Assembly (NCBI GenBank): GCA_964398885.1
Contig: CAYNOU010000014.1
Coordinates: forward strand, 1 to 43,412
Reading direction: 5' to 3'
Origin: JAGMCF01 sp964398885
Lineage (GTDB): Bacteria; Cloacimonadota; Cloacimonadia; JGIOTU-2
DNA length: 43,412 nt
Part shown: piece by piece, positions 1 to 6,708 of the stretch
Layout: each line of letters begins with the position of its first letter
Numbering within the stretch: the first letter of the stretch is position 1
Translations under genes and position numbers: made by a program
The notes under the pieces: model-generated
The model's database searches: none
The model's input: only the letters and a program-made list of their open reading frames with translations
Told to the model about the DNA's origin: nothing

Positions 1-22
1 TAGGTAGGGTATACCTTGAGAC

Positions 23-51
23 AGGACGTTATGGAAGTAGCGTCCTTTTTT
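23..51 (+). terminator. Hairpin plus T-run with a competing stem
   Basis: A 6-bp stem (AGGACG 23-28 with CGTCCT 41-46) runs directly into T residues, a rho-independent shape. The 3' arm overlaps another perfect stem, GTAGCGTC (37-44) with GACGCTAC (64-71). A third pairing joins the first seven bases to 68-74. The first two stems exclude each other, as in an attenuator. The upstream sequence is missing, so this may simply be the end of a preceding transcript. Confidence 0.4.
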
Positions 52-71
52 GTTTGGTAAAATGACGCTAC

Positions 72-353
72 CTAAAAGGCTACGTAATATTTTATAAGAG
101 ATTATGAAAGTTAAAGAATACCAATATCTTTATCAAAAAATATTTAAATTATCTCCTACCCCTATGAGAAATATATTTGTAATTGGAAAAAATAAATTCA
201 CTTGACTATCTCACCTCTCTCTTTTGGTTCTTCCCCGTGTAGAGAGGCAGTGCTGTTTATTTTACTTGCCATTGTTGAGGGGAATACTTCTTGCATATCC
301 GAGTGAGAGGGAAAAGTTGACAAGGATAAATAAAATGAAAGGAGAATAGAAAA
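72..353. other. Leader region of the peptide cluster
   Basis: No convincing gene is seen. A 33-codon reading frame exists at 104-205 behind a weak ribosome site, but it has no recognisable family. Short inverted segments (CCTCTCT near 213 and AGAGAGG near 241) could form a hairpin. TTGACT (203) and TTGACA (315) resemble -35 boxes, but neither has a good -10 box at the right distance, so no promoter is called. The promoter of the cluster must lie here or upstream. Confidence 0.4.
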
Positions 354-500
354 ATGAAAACGCAAGAAATAGCAACTCTAGATGAAATTATGGCTTCAGA
401 AGACGAGATCCGCATGATGCTGAACAACGAGGACCCTCTTGAAGGAATCTACAGTATTTATGGAGATATAGCTTCCGGTATTCCTGGTAACTCTTATTGA
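354..500 (+). CDS. Putative RiPP precursor peptide, 48 aa
   Basis: This very short gene encodes a 48-residue acidic peptide beginning MKTQEIATLDEIM and ending GDIASGIPGNSY. A good Shine-Dalgarno sequence (AAAGGAG, 338-344) sits nine bases before the ATG, and the next gene is a radical SAM/SPASM peptide maturase. The first half is charged and probably helical (leader-like). The second half is rich in Gly, Ser, Ile and Tyr (core-like), with Tyr at residues 33, 36 and 48. There is no Cys, which excludes thioether (sactipeptide-type) crosslinks. A C-terminal Tyr recalls mycofactocin and PQQ precursors, where a Tyr is modified, but the sequence is not one of those families. I infer that it is the substrate from position, size and composition. 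No homologue is recognised. Confidence 0.72.
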   Translation: MKTQEIATLDEIMASEDEIRMMLNNEDPLEGIYSIYGDIASGIPGNSY

Positions 501-551
501 AGGAGCCTATAGTTGTATATATACCAAAGTATGTATGTAAATTAGGGCATA

Positions 552-592
552 GGGGGTTTTGAGTTAAAATAACAGATTTTTTCTCAACCCCC
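552..592 (+). promoter_or_regulatory. Hairpin between precursor and maturase
   Basis: Five G plus TT (552-558) and GAG (561-563) pair with CTC (583-585) and AACCCCC (586-592), leaving a two-base bulge and an AT-rich loop. No T-run follows, so it is not a standard terminator. Hairpins in this position commonly stabilise or attenuate transcripts so that precursor outnumbers modifying enzyme. That role here is inferred. Confidence 0.45.
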
Positions 593-617
593 AAGTCCTT
601 CATAAAAGGAGAGTGGC

Positions 618-1736
618 ATGTCTGAATTATATCGAGAATTTCAAAAATGGAGAGATAGGGTATTAGAAAAAGTTAAGGAGCACCCTTTAGAGATGATAAC
701 GTGGGAAGTAACTAAAAACTGTAATCTTAATTGTGAACATTGCGGATCGCCTAGAGAAACATGGAACCCCGATAACGAACTCAGCACAGAGGAAGTAATC
801 TCTGTATGTGAAACAATTGCAAAAAGTTTTGATATTTCAAAACTAAAATATATTAATTTTACTGGTGGAGAACCACTAGTTCGTAAGGATATACTAGAAA
901 TACTTGAAGTGGTGAAAGATTTAGGTTATAAGACTATAACTGTTACTACCAATGGTATAAGAATAGCCGAGTCTCCTAATCTCCTAAAAGACCTTCTCAA
1001 AAGGAACGTACGGGGAATTGGAATAGATATTGACGGTGTAAGGGAAACTCATGATCGGTTTAGAAGAGTGAAGGGTGCATTTGATAAAGCGATGAAGTGC
1101 GCAACTCTCATTACAAGCAAGGAGATTAGGAAAAAGGTGGTTCTAACTATTAATACAGTTGTTTCTCAAAGAAATATCGGTCAACTGAAGGAAATTTGGG
1201 GCATTGTGCAAAAGATTAACCCACATCGCTGGAGATTGATACCAGTCTGTCCGATAGGACGAAGTCTCTTTGCTTCGTTTCTACTACAACCAGAACAATA
1301 TATTTATCTCTACACTTTTATTAGGAATTTAAGAGCCTCGCAAAAAATAATAGAAGTGGAGTTAGGATGTGGAGATTGGTTAGGGATGAAGTGGGAAGGA
1401 CAGCTACGTTCATATATTTGGCATTGTGTAGCAGGAATAAATACAATGGGCATTTATTATGATGGTGGTATAGGTGGCTGTACAAACATACCAACTAAAT
1501 ACATAGTAGGAAATGTAAAAACTGATAACATCACTGAGGTTTGGAATAACAGATACGAAAAATTTAGAAACTTTGATTGGAAGAAAACAGGTCAGTGCAA
1601 GAATTGCGACCAATGGGAATTTTGCAATGGAGGACCTATGCATAGAAGGACAAGGGAAGGAGCATTGAATTACTGTGTCTATAAAGAAGTGATCGCCTAT
1701 AAGTCAATCTTGGAGGAGGAAAGATTAGATTATTAA
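618..1736 (+). CDS. Radical SAM/SPASM peptide maturase
   Basis: The 372-aa protein probably modifies the peptide encoded at 354-500. The radical SAM cluster motif is CNLNCEHC (C35, C39, C42), followed by TGGEP at 82-86 for SAM binding. The C-terminal SPASM region has C270, C288, C327, C330, C336 and C353, ligands for auxiliary iron-sulfur clusters. The usual CX2CX5CX3C motif reads CKNC-DQWEF-C-NGG-P, so the fourth Cys is Pro. From memory, the WRL..CPIGR, WLG and C.GG.MH signatures resemble the rSAM/lipoprotein-system maturases (TIGR04133-like), in which this Cys is also replaced. The start has a strong ribosome site (AAGGAG). The exact chemistry (crosslink, epimerisation or decarboxylation) cannot be read from sequence. 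Confidence 0.9.
   Translation: MSELYREFQKWRDRVLEKVKEHPLEMITWEVTKNCNLNCEHCGSPRETWNPDNELSTEEVISVCETIAKSFDISKLKYINFTGGEPLVRKDILEILEVVKDLGYKTITVTTNGIRIAESPNLLKDLLKRNVRGIGIDIDGVRETHDRFRRVKGAFDKAMKCATLITSKEIRKKVVLTINTVVSQRNIGQLKEIWGIVQKINPHRWRLIPVCPIGRSLFASFLLQPEQYIYLYTFIRNLRASQKIIEVELGCGDWLGMKWEGQLRSYIWHCVAGINTMGIYYDGGIGGCTNIPTKYIVGNVKTDNITEVWNNRYEKFRNFDWKKTGQCKNCDQWEFCNGGPMHRRTREGALNYCVYKEVIAYKSILEEERLDY
1712..1720 (+). promoter_or_regulatory. Ribosome site pointing to a non-ATG exporter start
   Basis: GGAGGAGGA lies inside the end of the radical SAM gene, close to the open frame of the MFS gene that continues upstream of its first ATG. The only start-like codon at suitable distance is ATT at 1724. 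The ATG at 1826 has no ribosome site. Confidence 0.4.
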
Positions 1737-2986
1737 AGTTAGACACATTTTCTGATGACCCACGGATAAAGAGTGTAATTCGTGTCTATTTTTCGTTTCT
1801 GTTTTTAAGAAGCTTTTCCACAGGCATGATTGCACCTATTGTTATCCTTTTCTTTCTAGATAGGAATCTTGATATTTTCCAAGTGTCAATAATACAATTG
1901 ATATATATGGTTTCAATATTCTTAGGAGAAATTCCAACTGGGGCTTTCGCTGATACTTTGGGCAGAAAATTTTCCATAACTATAAGCCTTTGGTGTTCTT
2001 TCATTTATTTCCTTATTCACATTCCTGCAATAGATCCTAATTTCTTCTTTCCTGCTGAAATTATTGGAGGATTAGCATTCGTCTTTCTTTCAGGTGCCTT
2101 GTCAGCTTGGATAGTGGATAATCTAAAATACTATGGTTTCCAGGGAAATCTGGAAGAAGTATTTTCAAGAGCAAATATCCTTAGCATGATTGCTAGATTG
2201 ATGGGTGGCTTTGCAGGGGCTTACATAGGGAGTCGTAGTCTTATCTATCCTTGGCTGGGAGGGACCATTGGTATTCTCTTAACAATTATATTAGTTGTAC
2301 CACGAATGAAGGAACCATATTTTACTAAAAAGAAACTTGGAGTTAGAGAAGGTATAGAGAGTATTTCTAGAATATGTAAGGTTAGTATTAATTATGGAAT
2401 CAAGCATAGAACGGTTTTTCTTCTTTTCATAACTTCTTTATTATTTTCTTTTTTTTGCATAGGACCTAATATGTATTGGCAACCTAAGTTTTTAGATTTA
2501 TTAGGAGGAGAGAAAATTTGGGCTATGGGTTATATCAATATAATTATGTCTTTCGCTATTATAGGAGGTACTCATCTATCATTGTATCTGTTGCAAAAAA
2601 TGAAGAGTCGTACGGCAGTTTTGATCCTTACTGCTTTCCTTGCTGGTTTTGGAATCATATTGGCGGCTATTATTTCCAATTTTTTTCTTGCCTTCTTTTT
2701 CTTCTTGTTTTATGAGGTTGGGCTAGGTATAAGGAGCCCAATTTATCAGAGTTTTCTTAATGAAAATATACCCAGCAAAGAAAGAGCTACTATTCTTTCC
2801 TTTGGTTCCGTTCTAAATTCTGCAGGGGCAGCTTTTGGTCTTCTCGTCCTTGGTTTGGTAGCTAAGCACTTATCAATTTCGTGGTCTTGGTTTATTGCTG
2901 CCTTAATTCTTCTATCCTCGGTTATACCTCTCACTCTACTTCATAAGGAAGAAGTAAGAGATTCTAGTGATTCAAAGAATCTATGA
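1724..2986 (+). CDS. MFS transporter, probable peptide-product exporter
   Basis: This major facilitator superfamily protein has about 12 hydrophobic segments and the family motif GEIPTGAFADTLGRK after the second helix. It is the only transporter in the cluster, so it probably exports the mature product or gives self-immunity. The first ATG is at 1826, but that start would cut into helix 1. The frame is open upstream and encodes a plausible cytoplasmic N-terminus (SDDPRIKSVIRVYFSFLFLR). I therefore extend to the strong ribosome site at 1712-1720, with ATT at 1724 as tentative start, overlapping the maturase stop. Initiation by translational coupling at another codon is possible. The 3' boundary is firm. 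Confidence 0.8.
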   Translation: MRLLKLDTFSDDPRIKSVIRVYFSFLFLRSFSTGMIAPIVILFFLDRNLDIFQVSIIQLIYMVSIFLGEIPTGAFADTLGRKFSITISLWCSFIYFLIHIPAIDPNFFFPAEIIGGLAFVFLSGALSAWIVDNLKYYGFQGNLEEVFSRANILSMIARLMGGFAGAYIGSRSLIYPWLGGTIGILLTIILVVPRMKEPYFTKKKLGVREGIESISRICKVSINYGIKHRTVFLLFITSLLFSFFCIGPNMYWQPKFLDLLGGEKIWAMGYINIIMSFAIIGGTHLSLYLLQKMKSRTAVLILTAFLAGFGIILAAIISNFFLAFFFFLFYEVGLGIRSPIYQSFLNENIPSKERATILSFGSVLNSAGAAFGLLVLGLVAKHLSISWSWFIAALILLSSVIPLTLLHKEEVRDSSDSKNL

Positions 2987-3233
2987 GACATATGTAGAAT
3001 ATTTATCCCAAATTATGCACTAATTTCTCCGAATCTTTATTCTATTAGAAATTTTCTATATTTTATTTCGCTTAAAAACGATCAGTGCTTTCTTACAACT
3101 TTTGGACACATAATGAGTTTCAGAATTTAATAAATAATTTGCGCCTATTTTTAATTACGAGGACTTGCAAAGATATTAGCTATACGATTATGAAATCTGA
3201 TGATTTGGGTAAAATGATGAGGAGGTTTCCCTT
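2987..3233. other. Intergenic spacer inside the peptide cluster
   Basis: This AT-rich spacer separates the exporter from the nucleotidyltransferase-like genes. No gene, terminator with a T-run or convincing promoter pair is seen. A strong ribosome site (GAGGAGG) ends it, just before the ATG at 3234. It is the largest gap in the cluster, so an internal promoter could lie here. Confidence 0.35.
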
Positions 3234-4295
3234 ATGACACAACAGATTGAATATTTTATTGAAAAGGTGAAGAAAGAGAAAGGTATAGTAGGCGTTATTT
3301 TACATGAAGAGAAAACATCTAAGATAAGCAGAAAATGTGATGATCGAATTGTAGAAATTTTTGTGGATACCAAGTATTATAAAATTTGGGGAAAGAATAA
3401 TTTTGTCAGCTTTATTCATACTCTAAGTGACCGTTTTAACATTATAGTAAGAGTTTTTGATTTTAGGCAAGAAAATTATAAAAGATGGAAGCCAGATACT
3501 GTATGGGAAAGAACGAGAGGTTTTATAATATACCAGATAGGAGAGAATCTGACAAAACTTATCAGTGAAAGAAAAATAAATACGGAAAAAGAAATAAAGC
3601 AGATATTAACACATGTCCTTTATGATATTGATTGGTACATAGCACTCTCAAAAATATGGATTGAAAGAGGAGATTTGTATTCATCCTATTACATGACTAA
3701 TATTGCGATAGAGAATCTTATTAAAGGACTTTTTCTCCTTAACAAAAGGTTATACCCCCCAAGAAGATATTGGATGCATTTTATTGGAGAGCTTCCTTGG
3801 ATTCCTCTCAATTTTACGGACAAACTCAATCATATCCTGAATATTCAGAGTATAGATAGGGAAGCTATACTTAGTCGTGGTAGGATTATATATGAGTTAT
3901 ATCAACAGTATATAGAAAAAATTTTGCAAAATTTACATAAGTATGCACGACCCCTTAAATTTTTTAACCTTTTTTGGCTATACTTATTTTTATTTATTTA
4001 TTTCCAAAAAGAGGTACAAATTACAACGATAAAGAAAATTGGTAAAGAGCATTATTTAACTTCAATGCCCCTTTTCTTGTTGATAAAGAGAGAAAGAAAA
4101 CAGGATGGCATTTACGTCTCAATAGATAAAGAAAAAATGGAGAGGATAGCGATAAAAGGAGATTCTTGTATACCAAAGTCTGTTGAGCAGGAATTAGTTC
4201 ATATATGGAAGAAATTAATGTATAAAGAAGTGGTAGCAGAATTAAAAGAATATTTTCAAGACATCTCAAGTGTCTCATCTCTTCCGCTAATATAA
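3234..4295 (+). CDS. Degenerate nucleotidyltransferase-like protein
   Basis: The 353-aa protein is a divergent paralogue of the next gene product. Both share WERT/WDRS, and then an L.P...W..H....LPW.P..F block in a helical region resembling DUF4037-type nucleotidyltransferases. Where its partner has the catalytic GG-x2-RG-x2-D-x2-SDIE signature, this protein reads KISRKCDDRIVEIF, so the Gly pair and acidic residues are not in register and it is probably not catalytic. It is about 95 residues longer at the C-terminus, with a hydrophobic stretch around residues 240-262. I infer a pseudoenzyme partner or substrate-recognition subunit. The ribosome site GAGGAGG supports the start. Confidence 0.6.
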   Translation: MTQQIEYFIEKVKKEKGIVGVILHEEKTSKISRKCDDRIVEIFVDTKYYKIWGKNNFVSFIHTLSDRFNIIVRVFDFRQENYKRWKPDTVWERTRGFIIYQIGENLTKLISERKINTEKEIKQILTHVLYDIDWYIALSKIWIERGDLYSSYYMTNIAIENLIKGLFLLNKRLYPPRRYWMHFIGELPWIPLNFTDKLNHILNIQSIDREAILSRGRIIYELYQQYIEKILQNLHKYARPLKFFNLFWLYLFLFIYFQKEVQITTIKKIGKEHYLTSMPLFLLIKRERKQDGIYVSIDKEKMERIAIKGDSCIPKSVEQELVHIWKKLMYKEVVAELKEYFQDISSVSSLPLI

Positions 4296-4315
4296 GAGTA
4301 TTAATTGAGGTATAT

Positions 4316-5092
4316 ATGAGTAGACCAAGACCTAATATATGTAAGAAGAATTTGATAAGAGAATACAAAAATCTTGCGTATAGAATTGCTGACCAAGTAA
4401 AGTTATGTCCGGATGTAGAAGGTATATGTGTAAGTGGTGGGGTGAGCAGAGGATTTGCGGACAGATACTCTGACATAGAGTTCTTGATTTATCTTAATCA
4501 CGAAGGATATAAAAAATGGAGAGAGAAGGAGTATGTGCCTCCTATTCCGCAAATGGGGAGTAAATATGGTGGAAAAGTTATCGATGTTCAGTGGCTTGAT
4601 CTTAAAGAAGAAAAGAAAAGAAAATGGACAGAGGTTGAGAAGTGGGATCGTTCCTACTGCTTAATTTTGTATGATAAAAAGAGGACTATTGCTAAACTTC
4701 TTGTCTCAAAGCTTCACTGTTCAAAGGAGAGCCGTGATTTGCTAATCTTTAATAGCTTAAGTGAAATGAAATACAATTTAAAATTATCTCATGATATGAT
4801 TCATAGAAAGTGTTTTGAAATATCTCAACTTATAATGAATAAAATCTTATCTGACATTATTAAAATTACATTCTTTATTAATAATGAATATCTTCCTCAT
4901 GAAAAATGGAGATTACATTTACTCAATTCATTACCTTGGAAGCCTTCATGTTTCAAAAAAAGCGTGATTGTGAATAGTCTAAGCACAAAAATGAAACTCC
5001 AACAGAGTCAAGCAAGACATTACCTCCTGAAAACAAGTTATAAAGAATGTTTGAAGAAGTTTCTATTCTTAATAGATGGGCAGAATAATTAA
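4316..5092 (+). CDS. Nucleotidyltransferase-fold protein
   Basis: The 258-aa protein starts with a Pol-beta-type nucleotidyltransferase domain. GICVSGGVSRGFADRYSDIE (about residues 37-56) matches the family pattern GS/GG-x-x-RG-x-x-D-x-x-SD-x-D/E that binds NTP and metal. A helical C-terminal half is shared with the preceding gene product. Family members transfer AMP or another nucleotide to drugs, proteins or RNA. Beside a peptide maturase it could nucleotidylate the peptide (compare adenylated microcin C) or act as a resistance function. Both are inference. A ribosome site (TTGAGG) precedes it, and its stop overlaps the next start (TAATG), suggesting translational coupling. Confidence 0.7.
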   Translation: MSRPRPNICKKNLIREYKNLAYRIADQVKLCPDVEGICVSGGVSRGFADRYSDIEFLIYLNHEGYKKWREKEYVPPIPQMGSKYGGKVIDVQWLDLKEEKKRKWTEVEKWDRSYCLILYDKKRTIAKLLVSKLHCSKESRDLLIFNSLSEMKYNLKLSHDMIHRKCFEISQLIMNKILSDIIKITFFINNEYLPHEKWRLHLLNSLPWKPSCFKKSVIVNSLSTKMKLQQSQARHYLLKTSYKECLKKFLFLIDGQNN

Positions 5093-6402
5093 TGACGATC
5101 TTTCTCAGTTTTTCAGACTTCCCTTCAATTAAGCTCTTAATTCCAAAAGGATGGCGACTTTATCATCTTATGACTAGTCTAGGGTATAGAGAGTCATTAT
5201 ATTTTGCAATAGTAGAAAACCGAATAGTCCCAGATACTTATACTATTATGGGGGGTGATAAAATAGAAGTGCATCTCGTTAAGTTGCCAATTTCATATAA
5301 TGAAACACTTAACCTTCTTAGCAACAATGTTTATAAGAACGAAAGGCAAATTAAACTTTCTTTTGAAATTGAAGAATATGGGATGTGCGATAGATGTGGC
5401 TCTATTCCAGTAATTAACAAAAGATTCTTAGGATCTGGTTTAGATTCAAATCACTACAGCCTATGCGGGGAATGTTTTTCTACTGAAATAGAAGAAAGGG
5501 TGATGAGAACTATTTTATGGTACCGACTTGTGAAAAAAGGAGATCGTATATTTATTCCTCTCTCTGGTGAAAAAGATAGCGCAACAGTAGTATATTTTCT
5601 ATCTAAATTCAAGGAAAAAGTAAAAGATTCCGAACTTTTAGCCTATACAGTAGATGAAGGTGTAGGGACTTATAGTCAAGTACGAATAGAAAAAGCAAAA
5701 TCTCTGTGCAGCTTTTTGGGTGTACATCATCGAATTGATTCCTTTAAAGAAAGATATGGTTATACTTTATTAGAAATGATTGAATTAATTTTGGAAAGAG
5801 GCATCTCCTTACAACATCATCCATGTTATATATGTAATGTGCTAAAAAACAAGATATTTCAAGAAGCTTTTCGGAAGTATAATTGTACGAAAGTAGCCGG
5901 AAGTAATAATCTTACGGATCAGGCTGAGAGGGTACTTATTGCCTTACTCTATGGAATGTTTGATTTCACTTGTAGTGTAGGTACTAAAATATATGATCCA
6001 AGTTTTCAAGCAACGGGCATTTCAGTATTATCTGAGATAGAAGAAAAAGAAATAGCGCTTTATTCTTACTTAAATGAAATACCTCACCATAGACATGAGG
6101 ATTGCGCATGTAACATACCTCGGATGAAAGAGGCGGAGAGACTTCAAAACAATTGTTGGCACTACAAGGCTTTAGGGAGAACAATTAGAGACTCTCTATC
6201 TGAATTAGAACAAGGCAGTCCTGGTACAATACTTTGGTTGATTTGGAATTATAAGAAATACTATTCGGATATTCTACAAAAGAAGGTTCCTTCACCTATC
6301 TCAAGACAGTGTACCAAGTGTGGTAGGCAGTTCATTAGCAGGAGAAATAATAAATCAATGTGCGATGCCTGTTATATATTAGAACATTATAAATTGGGTT
6401 AA
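5092..6402 (+). CDS. Ubiquitin-like / TtuA-type PP-loop sulfurtransferase fusion
   Basis: The 436-aa protein joins an N-terminal MoaD/ThiS/TtuB-like beta-grasp domain (1-68, with VPDTYTIMGGDKIEVHLV) to a TtuA/Ncs6-type ATP-pyrophosphatase. Visible are a first zinc site (C99, C102, C125, C128), a PP-loop SGEKDS at 158-163 (usually SGGKDS), C245 and C248 plus C338 or C340 at the positions that hold the [4Fe-4S] cluster in TtuA, SNNLTDQAE at 271-279, and a second zinc site (C407, C410, C424, C427). TtuA-family enzymes activate an oxygen with ATP and replace it with sulfur in tRNA. In this cluster the target may instead be the peptide, giving a thioamide or thioacid. That is inference. It overlaps both neighbours by one to four bases. 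Confidence 0.82.
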   Translation: MTIFLSFSDFPSIKLLIPKGWRLYHLMTSLGYRESLYFAIVENRIVPDTYTIMGGDKIEVHLVKLPISYNETLNLLSNNVYKNERQIKLSFEIEEYGMCDRCGSIPVINKRFLGSGLDSNHYSLCGECFSTEIEERVMRTILWYRLVKKGDRIFIPLSGEKDSATVVYFLSKFKEKVKDSELLAYTVDEGVGTYSQVRIEKAKSLCSFLGVHHRIDSFKERYGYTLLEMIELILERGISLQHHPCYICNVLKNKIFQEAFRKYNCTKVAGSNNLTDQAERVLIALLYGMFDFTCSVGTKIYDPSFQATGISVLSEIEEKEIALYSYLNEIPHHRHEDCACNIPRMKEAERLQNNCWHYKALGRTIRDSLSELEQGSPGTILWLIWNYKKYYSDILQKKVPSPISRQCTKCGRQFISRRNNKSMCDACYILEHYKLG

Positions 6403-6686
6403 TGATGGACAACACTAAGATATTATGTCATCCGGGGTTGAGATGGTGGAAATTAGACAGAAAGCACTATCTGTTATTTATTCCTGAAAAGATAGAAATG
6501 AGGAAAGTAAATCGGTTAACTCTTGAACTCATATTCCTTTGCAATGGGACAAGAAATACCTATCAGATAGTAGAAATAATTCAGTCTCTTAAAACGACAA
6601 AGGGATTAGGGGCAGATAAGATAAAAACTTATGTGAATAAGAAAATAGAATCATTCCTTGATGATGGAATTGCTTGTCAGGTATGA
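6402..6686 (+). CDS. PqqD-like RiPP recognition element protein
   Basis: The 94-aa protein has the PqqD layout: an N-terminal beta hairpin, then VNRLTLELIFLCNGTRNTYQ (about 36-55) and helices. The family signature is N..a..il.lcdG.rt..ei. PqqD-type proteins bind the leader peptide and present it to a radical SAM enzyme, so this is the likely chaperone between precursor (354-500) and maturase (618-1736). It overlaps the stop of the sulfurtransferase gene, so the leader may also be presented to that enzyme. The assignment rests on fold-level similarity read by eye. The genetic context supports it strongly. Confidence 0.72.
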   Translation: MMDNTKILCHPGLRWWKLDRKHYLLFIPEKIEMRKVNRLTLELIFLCNGTRNTYQIVEIIQSLKTTKGLGADKIKTYVNKKIESFLDDGIACQV

Positions 6687-6708
6687 TAATAAGATTTTAA
6701 GTTAAAAA

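Noticed and set aside
104..205. 33-codon + strand frame that might be a second peptide
   Set aside because: Only a weak ribosome site, no similarity to the main precursor, and a random-looking composition. Kept only as a note in the leader region.
354..500. Precursor as PqqA or mycofactocin MftA
   Set aside because: It has a C-terminal Tyr but lacks the Glu-x3-Tyr core of PqqA and the IDGxCGVY end of MftA, and pqqC or mftF-type genes are missing.
388..603. 71-aa minus-strand frame over the precursor gene
   Set aside because: It overlaps the better supported precursor (ribosome site, rSAM neighbour) on the opposite strand, and the rest of the cluster is all on the + strand.
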